Of a stretch of DNA of 64,000 nt, positions 1-7,413 are shown in pieces (the first letter of the stretch is position 1; each line of letters starts with the position of its first letter). The DNA comes from Chitinophaga sp. YR627. Lineage in GTDB: Bacteria; Bacteroidota; Bacteroidia; Chitinophagales; Chitinophagaceae. Under the pieces are notes generated by a model. The model saw nothing but the letters and a program-made list of their open reading frames with translations, did no database searches and was not told the DNA's origin. The position numbers and the translations under genes were made by a program. The stretch lies in the NCBI RefSeq assembly GCF_900114995.1, contig NZ_FOUX01000006.1:62001-126000 (forward strand). Reading direction: 5' to 3'.

Positions 1-380
1 CTGTATTAGACTATCCGCAGAAGGTGAGTCTGCCGGGGTTGAACCTGCTTTGTACACCAGGCAATGATGTTGAATCTACCACAGCAGAAGTAGGGGCGGG
101 AGCCACTATCGTATTATTCACCACCGGACTGGGTACGCCTACCGGTAATCCCGTAACACCTGTTATAAAACTGTCCAGCAATACAAAACTTTATCAGCGT
201 ATGCCGGATATTATCGATATCAATACAGGCACTATTATCGATGGAGAAGAGTCTATCCCGGAGGCGGGAGAACGCATCCTGAACTATGTCATTGATGTGG
301 CCAGTGGAATTACAAAAGCCAGATCCGTCATCAACGGACAGGATGATTTTATTCCCTGGAAAAGAGGTGTGTCACTGTAA
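1..380 (+). CDS. uxaA: Altronate dehydratase, C-terminal part (cut by window edge)
   Basis: The reading frame is open from base 3 to the stop at 378-380, so this is the 3' part of a gene that starts outside the window. The roughly 125 visible residues match the C-terminal domain of the UxaA/GarD dehydratase family, including GNDVESTT near the start and TTGLGTPTGNP in the middle. The family removes water from D-altronate to give 2-keto-3-deoxygluconate in hexuronate breakdown. The glucuronate isomerase gene follows 29 bp downstream on the same strand, which supports a hexuronate-utilisation operon. An apparent GTG start at base 24 is internal, since homologous sequence continues upstream of it. 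Confidence 0.9.
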   Translation, partial: VLDYPQKVSLPGLNLLCTPGNDVESTTAEVGAGATIVLFTTGLGTPTGNPVTPVIKLSSNTKLYQRMPDIIDINTGTIIDGEESIPEAGERILNYVIDVASGITKARSVINGQDDFIPWKRGVSL

Positions 381-409
381 TCTACTAACCATTAATTAAA
401 CTGTCTACA

Positions 410-1843
410 ATGAAGAAGTTCCTGGATGAACATTTTCTCCTGACTAACAATACCGCAAAACGCCTTTATCACGACTATGCAAAGGAGATGCCTGTGATCG
501 ATTATCATTGTCATCTTCCGCCGGCGCAGATAGCGGCAGATGCCACTTTTGGTACGCTTACACAGGCATGGTTGTATGGGGATCATTATAAATGGAGGGC
601 GATGCGTACGAACGGGGTGCATGAGAGTTACTGCACCGGTAATAAAACTGACTGGGAGAAGTTTGAGAAGTGGGCCGCTACCGTGCCATATACCCTGCGT
701 AATCCGCTGTATCACTGGACGCATCTGGAGTTACAGCGTTATTTTGATATACATGATATTTTAAGTCCGGCGACAGCTTCGGATATCTATTACAATGCCG
801 GCGCGCAGCTGGAAACATCCGCGTTCAGCACCCGTAATCTGCTGCGTAAAATGAATGTAGCCCTGGTGTGTACGACAGATGATCCGGCAGATACACTGGA
901 GCATCATCAGCAGTTGCGCCAGGATGGTTTTGAAATACCTATTCTGCCTGCATTTCGTCCCGATCAGGCGATGAATGTGGATGATCCGGAGAAATATAAT
1001 GCTTATCTGGCAAGACTGGAAGAAGCGGCAGGTATTACGATCGATACGTATGCCGATCTGCTGGAGGCATTAAAGAACAGACATGACTTCTTTGCTTCGC
1101 AGGGTTGTTCAGTTTCTGATCATGGTATTGAGGAGATCTATGCAGAAGATTTTCTGGAAAAAGATATCAATTCCATCTTCCTGAAAGTAAGGAGTGGTCA
1201 GCGATTAAGTTTGCCGGAAGCCCGTCAGATCAAATCTGCCTTGTTGTTACAACTGGCGGAATGGGACTGGGAGAAGGGGTGGGTACAGCAGTATCACCTG
1301 GGTGCTTTGCGGAATAATAATTCGCGTATGATGCGTATACTGGGACCAGATACCGGATGGGATTCTATCGGTGATTTCTCTCAGGCGAGGGCACTGGCGA
1401 AATTTCTGGACAGACTGGATAGTCAGGATAAATTAGCGAAGACGATATTGTATAATCTGAATCCGGCGGATAATGAACTGCTGGCTACTATGATCGGTAA
1501 TTTCAATGATGGATCTGTAGCTGGTAAGGTGCAGTTTGGTTCTGCATGGTGGTTCCTTGATCAGAAAGATGGTATGATCAAACAGATCAATGCATTGTCC
1601 AATATGGGATTACTGAGCCGGTTTGTGGGCATGCTGACCGATTCCCGCAGCTTTTTATCTTATCCGCGTCATGAGTATTTCCGGAGGATCGTATGTGAGT
1701 TGTTTGGGCAGGAAGTAGAAAACGGAGAGCTACCCAATGATGTGGAGTGGATCGGTAAGGTGGTAAAAGACGTCTGCTATTACAATGCGCAGCAGTATTT
1801 CAACTGGAAGGAACTGGCTGTGGAGGCGGGTGTAAGCAGATGA
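410..1843 (+). CDS. uxaC: Glucuronate (uronate) isomerase
   Basis: This 477-residue protein is close to the usual length of UxaC (about 470). It converts D-glucuronate to D-fructuronate and D-galacturonate to D-tagaturonate. The N-terminal DYHCHLPP motif (His33, His35) is the family's metal/substrate histidine pair, in the amidohydrolase-like barrel. It lies 29 bp after the altronate dehydratase stop, so the two are probably cotranscribed and cover two steps of hexuronate catabolism. A hairpin begins just after its stop codon. Confidence 0.95.
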   Translation: MKKFLDEHFLLTNNTAKRLYHDYAKEMPVIDYHCHLPPAQIAADATFGTLTQAWLYGDHYKWRAMRTNGVHESYCTGNKTDWEKFEKWAATVPYTLRNPLYHWTHLELQRYFDIHDILSPATASDIYYNAGAQLETSAFSTRNLLRKMNVALVCTTDDPADTLEHHQQLRQDGFEIPILPAFRPDQAMNVDDPEKYNAYLARLEEAAGITIDTYADLLEALKNRHDFFASQGCSVSDHGIEEIYAEDFLEKDINSIFLKVRSGQRLSLPEARQIKSALLLQLAEWDWEKGWVQQYHLGALRNNNSRMMRILGPDTGWDSIGDFSQARALAKFLDRLDSQDKLAKTILYNLNPADNELLATMIGNFNDGSVAGKVQFGSAWWFLDQKDGMIKQINALSNMGLLSRFVGMLTDSRSFLSYPRHEYFRRIVCELFGQEVENGELPNDVEWIGKVVKDVCYYNAQQYFNWKELAVEAGVSR

Positions 1844-1848
1844 AAAAA

Positions 1849-1866
1849 GCCGCTTTAAATAGCGGC
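1849..1866. terminator. Hairpin after uxaC
   Basis: Six-base arms gccgct (1849-1854) and agcggc (1861-1866) flank a 6-nt loop, 5 bases after the uxaC stop. A-rich sequence precedes it and no T run follows, so in sequence it looks more like a minus-strand terminator. Its role at the end of the uxa operon is inferred from position. Confidence 0.5.
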
Positions 1867-2183
1867 TGTCATTATAATCCTCAGGTCAGTATAAAATAGG
1901 CTTTATCTGTTGGTATTCGCTAAAGCTGTTTTATTGGAAATCCTATCTGTTTGCGTCTTAAAAATTATGTGGCAACAGATGGCCTATTTTATACTTCCGG
2001 GACTAGTAGAGAATTGCATTCTCCAATGTCACAATCTTCCTCTTTCTACACGGCGGTGATTCTTAAACGAGCTAAATATATATCCTTCACTAATGTTCTT
2101 TATGTTTTACCTGTAGAAAGCACTTCCGCAACAGGGCTTCCGCTACGGAAGTGTATACAACTAAACAACTCTCAGATTTATAA
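1867..2183. other. Intergenic region with no convincing gene
   Basis: This gap lies between convergent uxaC and the OYE gene. A 78-codon plus-strand frame (1951-2187) has no recognisable protein character. The one clear structure is an 8-bp inverted repeat, cacttccg (2121-2128) and cggaagtg (2146-2153), with a 17-nt loop. It could form a hairpin downstream of the OYE gene on the minus strand. Confidence 0.6.
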
Positions 2184-3215
2184 TTAACAATTCGCGCAAG
2201 CGTAATTGGGCTTTTTAAGCGGCTCACTGGAAGTTGTTGCAAACTTACCGGAGAGAGGAGAGGAGACACATGGATTCTCAAATGCGATCAGATCAGCCAG
2301 GCCATTCTGCACAGTTTGTTCTGCACTTAAGGCGTCGTAATCACCATTTAAGATCAGTGTTCCATTGAAGCGGGAACGTATGCCAGCAATCAGTGTGGCA
2401 GGAGTTGCCGTTTCGGTCAGCAGGTGGATGTAAGACAATCCGTAAGTATCCAGTGCATCTGTCAGGTATTCGTAAGTAGCGTCTATCTGATTGTGATGCT
2501 GCAGGTCATTGACCTGGCTGTAAGGAGACAGGAGGATGCCTGTACGGTGCCTGCCTATTGCGTGACTGACAGCTGCCACGGCTTCGAGTACAAAACGTAC
2601 CCTGTTTGGAATGCTGCCACCGTATTTGTCTGTCCGCTGATTGGTATCAGGGTGCAGGAACTGGTCCATTAGATATCCTTGCGCTGCGTGTATTTCCACT
2701 CCGTCGAAACCTGCTTCTATTGCCTGTGTTGCTGCCTTTACATATTGCTGGACCATTTTTCCTACCTCTGATGTAGTCATTGCTCTTGGAGTGGCATGTG
2801 GCTGCCAGCCCAGTTTCTCTGTCCATATCTCACCTTTGGCTGTAATGGCCGAAGGAGCTATTACGTCTGCCTTAGCCGGCATGTTGGCAGGGTGTGAAAT
2901 ACGCCCTGTGTGTTTGATCTGTAGGAAGATCCGGCCGCCGTTTTCATGTACGGCTTTTGTTACTTTTTTCCATCCTGAAATCTGATCCTTGCTATAAATC
3001 CCTGGCATGTGCGCCTGGCCCATACCGTTTTCTGCAGGACCGGTTCCCTCTGCGATGATCAGGCCGGCTTTGGCCCGCTGGCTGTAGTAGTTGACGGTCA
3101 CGTCGTTGGGAATGCCCGCAGGTACGTGACTTTTACTAGCGGTGGGCGCCATAACCACCTTGTTTGAAATGGCATAATTGCCTATAGTAGCGGATGATAG
3201 TAATGTTGGATACAT
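2184..3215 (-). CDS. Old Yellow Enzyme family NADH:flavin oxidoreductase (NemA-like ene reductase)
   Basis: This 343-residue TIM-barrel flavoprotein resembles the NemA/PETN reductase group, which uses NAD(P)H and FMN to reduce activated alkenes and other electrophiles. Visible signatures are the N-terminal MAPTA segment (about 22-26), LQIKHTGR (about 98-105) and NQRTDKYGGS (from about 192). Two sites are unusual. The substrate-binding His-x-x-His/Asn pair reads His176-A-A-Gln179. The C-terminal GRPF-type phosphate loop reads ENPC, losing the usual Gly-Arg. The frame ends in a YACANC tail. The TetR gene upstream on the same strand and a shared operator-like motif suggest electrophile-inducible control like NemR-NemA. 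The fold assignment is firm; the substrate is unknown. Confidence 0.88.
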   Translation of the reverse strand: MYPTLLSSATIGNYAISNKVVMAPTASKSHVPAGIPNDVTVNYYSQRAKAGLIIAEGTGPAENGMGQAHMPGIYSKDQISGWKKVTKAVHENGGRIFLQIKHTGRISHPANMPAKADVIAPSAITAKGEIWTEKLGWQPHATPRAMTTSEVGKMVQQYVKAATQAIEAGFDGVEIHAAQGYLMDQFLHPDTNQRTDKYGGSIPNRVRFVLEAVAAVSHAIGRHRTGILLSPYSQVNDLQHHNQIDATYEYLTDALDTYGLSYIHLLTETATPATLIAGIRSRFNGTLILNGDYDALSAEQTVQNGLADLIAFENPCVSSPLSGKFATTSSEPLKKPNYACANC

Positions 3216-3238
3216 GGGTTCTTCAGTTAATTAATTCC

Positions 3239-3252
3239 AGAATGATTGTTCC
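3239..3252. promoter_or_regulatory. Candidate TetR operator upstream of the OYE gene
   Basis: AGAATGATTGTTCC lies 24 bp upstream of the OYE start. It is one of three copies of AGAATGANYGTTCC in this locus; the other two lie upstream of the TetR gene. The core (GAAT-N5-GTTC) is an imperfect palindrome, as expected for a dimeric TetR protein. Binding is inferred. Confidence 0.6.
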
Positions 3253-3271
3253 AAAAAAATGCAAAAAAATA

Positions 3272-3844
3272 TCAATGCCTGATGCTATACAATATATGGT
3301 CTGCCATGCTGTCCAACATTGCTTTATCACCGAATAATACGTCCATCAACCAGATCGAACTGAAGCTTGCGTATAGGAACTGTGCTAATGTAGCCGGATC
3401 CTTTTCTGCTGGTATTTCGTTCATCTTTTGTGCTTTCTCCAAAAGTTCCTGTAATACGCTGATGCTTTGCTTTGCCTGTTCCTGTACAATGTGTCTTATA
3501 CCCTCATCCATTGAAGCCAGTTCAAAGGATGTCTTTACCATGAGGCAGGATTTCCCTTCTTTCCTGTTGTGGACCGCTCTTCGTATGATACTGTCTATCG
3601 CTGAAAGGGGTGATACCTTCTCACAGCATTGTTTGTAATCAAATAGTTTCTCCTTCGCGTAGTTCTGCAGACACTGTTGAAAGAGGGCGTATTTGTCACC
3701 GTAAGTATCATATATACTGGCCCGGTTCAGTTTCATCTCTTCACAAAGGTCCTGCATGGACGTCGCGTTGTATCCCTTCTCCCAGAAGAGATCCCTTGCT
3801 TTTTCCAGCTTTTCCTCAGGATCAAATGCTTTATTCCGTGCCAT
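3272..3844 (-). CDS. TetR/AcrR family transcriptional regulator
   Basis: This 190-residue protein has a typical TetR N-terminal helix-turn-helix (about residues 10-56, including GYNATSMQDLCEEM and NRASIYDTYGDKYALF). A helical ligand-binding and dimerisation domain follows, with CLMVKTSFELA in the middle. It lies 56 bp upstream of the OYE gene on the same strand. NemR-like repressors often control ene reductases. Two copies of a 14-bp motif precede it and one precedes the OYE gene, suggesting it represses both. Cysteines in the ligand domain (for example the CC pair near residue 78) could sense electrophiles, but that is speculation. Confidence 0.9.
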   Translation of the reverse strand: MARNKAFDPEEKLEKARDLFWEKGYNATSMQDLCEEMKLNRASIYDTYGDKYALFQQCLQNYAKEKLFDYKQCCEKVSPLSAIDSIIRRAVHNRKEGKSCLMVKTSFELASMDEGIRHIVQEQAKQSISVLQELLEKAQKMNEIPAEKDPATLAQFLYASFSSIWLMDVLFGDKAMLDSMADHILYSIRH

Positions 3845-3863
3845 GATGCAAATGTAGAATAAT

Positions 3864-3877
3864 AGAATGAATGTTCC
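3864..3877. promoter_or_regulatory. Candidate TetR operator, copy 2
   Basis: AGAATGAATGTTCC, 20 bp upstream of the tetR start, matches the 3239 copy in 12 of 14 positions. A third copy starts 25 bp further on, so the two would lie on about the same helical face at just over two turns. Autoregulation is inferred. Confidence 0.6.
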
Positions 3878-3888
3878 AAAATATTTTT

Positions 3889-3902
3889 AGAATGAGCGTT
3901 CC
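3889..3902. promoter_or_regulatory. Candidate TetR operator, copy 3
   Basis: AGAATGAGCGTTCC, followed at once by GGAATGATT, which extends the palindromic half-sites. It forms a tandem pair with copy 2 upstream of tetR. Confidence 0.55.
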
Positions 3903-4154
3903 GGAATGATTTATTTACCCGGAAACGGGGAAAGCGGTCTACAGAATATCCTTCCGCGTCAGCGGTAGGGGCTGATAATCATTATAGTACAGTTCGTATT
4001 GCTGAAACGTAATACAGCGCTGGACTTTAAGGATATTTCTTTCAGGAGGAAAAAACCGGTCGGGCTGGCATGGTACCTTTTTTGCCTCATGTATGACATC
4101 ACTAGATGACACGTTAAACTGTTACATCTATTTGTTAAACCAAAAAAGGAAGAC

Positions 4155-4730
4155 ATGAAAAAGCTCACTTTTATTGCCGCGACTATGCTGGCTGCCTGGA
4201 TGTTTCAGGCTTGTAACGGAGGAAACACAGCAGCCAAACACGAAGATGCTGTAGATAGTGCGCAGGCAGTAAATAAAGAAACCGCTCCTGTAGACAAAGA
4301 ATCATCTGACTTCGCGGTAAAAGCCGCTGACGGTGGCATGCTGGAAGTACAGGCTGGTAAACTGGCACAGGAGAAAGGTACAACACAGCGTATAAAAGAC
4401 TTCGGCGCATTGCTGGTGGCTGACCACTCAAAAGCAGGCGATGAATTGAAAAGTCTGGCGACGACTAAGAATATTACCCTTCCGGATAGCGTAGGCTCCG
4501 ATTATTCAGAACACCTGAGAGATATGAGTAAACTCTCCGGTAAAGAGTTTGACAAACACTTCATTGATATGATGGTAAATGACCATGATAAAGATGTAGA
4601 TATGTTTGATAAAGCTTCCCAGAACCTGACAGATCCGGATCTGAAAACATGGGCAGGTAACACACTGCCTACCCTGAAGGCACACCAGGATACTGCCAAG
4701 GCGATCCAGGCTGCCATGAAGAAGAAATAG
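4155..4730 (+). CDS. DUF4142 domain lipoprotein
   Basis: This 191-residue protein begins with a lipoprotein signal peptide: KK, a hydrophobic stretch, then FQAC with the lipidated Cys at 20. A low-complexity Ala/Asp/Lys linker follows, then a four-helix DUF4142 domain (about residues 52-190) with conserved DFAVKAADGGMLEV and a LVADHSKA segment. DUF4142 is ferritin-like in fold and has no firmly established function; members are often envelope- or stress-associated. It stands alone between the tetR promoter region and the exonuclease gene. Confidence 0.88.
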   Translation: MKKLTFIAATMLAAWMFQACNGGNTAAKHEDAVDSAQAVNKETAPVDKESSDFAVKAADGGMLEVQAGKLAQEKGTTQRIKDFGALLVADHSKAGDELKSLATTKNITLPDSVGSDYSEHLRDMSKLSGKEFDKHFIDMMVNDHDKDVDMFDKASQNLTDPDLKTWAGNTLPTLKAHQDTAKAIQAAMKKK

Positions 4731-4871
4731 AACAACGGATAGCGTTGATTGTTAAAATAAGTAGTTGTTAGTTTTCGGATGATTTGTTGTGATTGTTGAG
4801 TTCGGGAATGTCGATCCGGAAGCTAACAACTCTTCTTTATATAAATAATTCTCCAGATTGGAACTTGTGGT

Positions 4872-4879
4872 TATATTTG
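4872..4879 (+). promoter_or_regulatory. -7 promoter element, exonuclease/GIY-YIG gene
   Basis: TATATTTG fits the Bacteroidota -7 consensus TAnnTTTG and lies 19 bp upstream of the start at 4899. No TTTG box is seen at the ideal distance. Confidence 0.55.
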
Positions 4880-4898
4880 TCCGGACGAGTGGAGAGTT

Positions 4899-6269
4899 AT
4901 GTACGCAATAGTTGATATAGAAACTACAGGTGGCCATGCCAGTGCAAACGGCATCACGGAAATAGCCATTTATATTTATGACGGCCGGAACATTGTACAG
5001 CAATACGAAACGCTGATCAATCCGGGTGTGCCCATCCCCCGATATATTCAATCCCTTACCGGTATTACGGACGAAATGGTAGCAACTGCGCCGGCCTTCG
5101 ATGAAGTCGCAGGAGATATATTTGCCCTTTTACATGATAAGATCTTCGTAGCACACAACGTTAATTTCGATTATTCCTTTATTCAATATCATCTTGCCCA
5201 GGCAGGTTATCAGTTGCGCAGCAAAAAACTGTGTACGGTAAGGCTTGGCCGTAAGATCATTCCAGGACTGCCTTCTTACAGTCTGGGTAACCTCTGCAGG
5301 TCACTGGAGATCTCCGTTACACAGCGTCACCGCGCTGCGGGAGATGCGGCTGCTACAGTAAAGCTGTTTGGCCTCTTATTGCAACAGGATACAGGCAAGG
5401 CCATTGCACATGCATTGTCCGCTCATTCCAAAGAGCAGTTCCTGCCACCGCATCTGCCTCCTGAACAGGTAACCGCGTTACCAGGTACGCCGGGTGTCTA
5501 CTATTTCCATGACCAGAAAGGGAAAGTGGTATATGTCGGCAAAGCCAAAAATATCCGGAAGCGTGTCAATAGTCACTTTACGGGTAACAGTGCCGGCAGG
5601 AAAAGACAGGAATTCCTTCGTAATATTTACAGTATTTCCCACGAAGTGACAGGCACAGAGCTGATGGCGCATATCCTGGAAAGTGTGGAGATCAAACGAC
5701 TGTGGCCGGTTTATAACTATTCGCAGAAATATATAGAATTCAAATACGGCTTTTATTGTTTTGAAGACCAGGAAGGCTATCTGCGCCTGGCGATCGAGAA
5801 ACGCCGTAAATACTCAGCACCGCTGCATTCCTTTCCTTTACTGGTGCAGGGGCATCAGATGCTACGGGGCCTGATCAGAGAATTTGATCTTTGTCCGCGG
5901 TTGTGCTTTTTACAAAAAGGCCACGGGGCCTGTTCACCGATCCCTGATCATACCTGCCGGGGCGCCTGTGAGAAAAAAGAAACACCCGAAACATACAATC
6001 TCCGGGTAAAAGCGGCCATTATCCATATGCAGCAACAGCAACCGACGTTCGCCATTATTGGTATGGGACGCGATGCACAGGAGCAAAGCTGTATCCTGAT
6101 GGAGAAGGGGCGTTTCTACGGAATGGGGTATATCCCACGGGACACCGCAATTACAGAAGGGCCACAGTGCAAGGAATGGCTGACACAGTATCCTGAAAAT
6201 GAATATATTCTGAATCTCATTCACCAGCATGCCGGCGCGCATGATCAGGAGCTGCTGAAGTTTTCTTAG
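4899..6269 (+). CDS. DEDDh exonuclease fused to UvrC-type GIY-YIG nuclease domain
   Basis: This 456-residue fusion has an N-terminal DnaQ/epsilon-like 3'-5' exonuclease with the DEDDh residues visible: Asp6 and Glu8 in VDIETTGG, Asp91 in HNVNFD, and His144/Asp149 in HRAAGD. It continues into a GIY-YIG domain (GVYYF 199-203, VYVGKAKNIRKR 211-222) like the N-terminal nuclease of UvrC or Cho. The C-terminal part has a cysteine-rich patch (about residues 338-360) of the kind found in UvrC relatives. The pairing suggests incision plus trimming of damaged DNA, which is inference. It lacks the UvrB-binding and RNase H-like regions of full UvrC, so it is not UvrC itself. Confidence 0.88.
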   Translation: MYAIVDIETTGGHASANGITEIAIYIYDGRNIVQQYETLINPGVPIPRYIQSLTGITDEMVATAPAFDEVAGDIFALLHDKIFVAHNVNFDYSFIQYHLAQAGYQLRSKKLCTVRLGRKIIPGLPSYSLGNLCRSLEISVTQRHRAAGDAAATVKLFGLLLQQDTGKAIAHALSAHSKEQFLPPHLPPEQVTALPGTPGVYYFHDQKGKVVYVGKAKNIRKRVNSHFTGNSAGRKRQEFLRNIYSISHEVTGTELMAHILESVEIKRLWPVYNYSQKYIEFKYGFYCFEDQEGYLRLAIEKRRKYSAPLHSFPLLVQGHQMLRGLIREFDLCPRLCFLQKGHGACSPIPDHTCRGACEKKETPETYNLRVKAAIIHMQQQQPTFAIIGMGRDAQEQSCILMEKGRFYGMGYIPRDTAITEGPQCKEWLTQYPENEYILNLIHQHAGAHDQELLKFS

Positions 6270-6301
6270 AGATAAACTGTGGTAATTCCCTCAAGCTAAA
6301 G

Positions 6302-6309
6302 TATTTTTG
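6302..6309 (+). promoter_or_regulatory. -7 promoter element, purC
   Basis: TATTTTTG matches TAnnTTTG and lies about 95 bp upstream of the purC start, implying a longer leader than at neighbouring genes. Confidence 0.45.
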
Positions 6310-6404
6310 CGGACCTGAATGCAAAACCGGTTATTGATATCCTTGTCAATGACCTGTAAATGAAGGCTTTCATTTAATCATTTTTAATAGGTAAGTTTTT
6401 ATTC

Positions 6405-7334
6405 ATGTTAGAGTCAAATTTTCAGCTTCCCGGTCAGACGGCTTTTTATAAGGGAAAGGTAAGGGACGTATACACTATTGGTGATAAACTGATGGTGATG
6501 GCAGCGAGCGATCGTATCTCTGCTTTTGATGTCGTATTACCCCGCCCGATTCCTTACAAAGGACAGGTATTGAACCAGGTAGCTGCCATCATGCTGGAGG
6601 CAACAAAGGACATCGTTCCAAACTGGGTGAAAAATGTTCCCCTGCCCAACGTAACAATTGGCTTGAAATGTGAAACTTTCCCTGTGGAAATGGTGGTACG
6701 CGGTAACCTCACAGGTCATGCCTGGAGAACTTACAAAAGCGGCAAACGTGAACTGTGTGGCGTAATCATGCCGGAAGGTCTGAAAGAGAATGATTTCTTC
6801 CCTTCTCCGATCATCACACCGACTACGAAAGCACACGAAGGACACGACGAAGATATCTCCCGTGAAGATATCATTGCAAAGGGGCTTGTTACCAAAGAGG
6901 ATTATGAACAGCTGGAAAAGTATACACTGGCCCTGTTTGCCCGTGGTAAGGAACTGGCGGCTGCACGTGGTCTGATCCTGGTAGATACCAAATACGAATT
7001 TGGTAAGATCGGCGATACCATTTATGTGATCGACGAGATCCATACACCGGATTCTTCCCGTTACTTCTATGCAGAAGGTTATGAGGAAAAACAAAAAAAC
7101 GGTGAACCGCAGAAACAGCTGAGTAAAGAATTCGTACGTGAATGGCTGATGGCAAATGGCTTCCAGGGTAAAGACGGACAGCAGGTGCCTGAAATGACCG
7201 ACGAATTCGTTAAAACCGTAAGTGAACGTTATATCGAGCTGTTCGAGAATATCACCGGTCAGCAATTTGTAAAGGAAGATGTTTCCAAGGCAGATGCTGA
7301 ACAGAAGATCATCGACACACTGAAGACATTATAA
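6405..7334 (+). CDS. purC: Phosphoribosylaminoimidazole-succinocarboxamide synthase (SAICAR synthetase)
   Basis: PurC joins CAIR and aspartate with ATP to give SAICAR in de novo purine synthesis. The 309-residue protein is of the longer (about 300 aa) class rather than the short 237-aa E. coli class. Family motifs include FYKGKVRDVY (about 14-23), SDRISAFD (35-42) and RGNLTGHAW (about 99-107). It stands alone with its own leader and a strong terminator downstream. Confidence 0.97.
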   Translation: MLESNFQLPGQTAFYKGKVRDVYTIGDKLMVMAASDRISAFDVVLPRPIPYKGQVLNQVAAIMLEATKDIVPNWVKNVPLPNVTIGLKCETFPVEMVVRGNLTGHAWRTYKSGKRELCGVIMPEGLKENDFFPSPIITPTTKAHEGHDEDISREDIIAKGLVTKEDYEQLEKYTLALFARGKELAAARGLILVDTKYEFGKIGDTIYVIDEIHTPDSSRYFYAEGYEEKQKNGEPQKQLSKEFVREWLMANGFQGKDGQQVPEMTDEFVKTVSERYIELFENITGQQFVKEDVSKADAEQKIIDTLKTL

Positions 7335-7347
7335 ATAAACTGACAGA

Positions 7348-7384
7348 GCAGAGGGCATATTACAGATATGCCCTCGCTGCTTTT
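7348..7384 (+). terminator. Rho-independent terminator of purC
   Basis: Arms gagggcatat (7351-7360) and atatgccctc (7366-7375) with a 5-nt loop, extended by flanking agca/tgct pairs and followed by TTTT at 7381. Confidence 0.8.
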
Positions 7385-7413
7385 CAGAGAAGGATATCTG
7401 ACTATAGACCAAC

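Noticed and set aside
1951..2187. 78-aa plus-strand frame after uxaC
   Set aside because: It has no recognisable sequence and overlaps the 3' end of the OYE gene.
6537..7265. 242-aa minus-strand frame inside purC
   Set aside because: It overlaps purC completely, has no family resemblance and is a shadow of its codon use.
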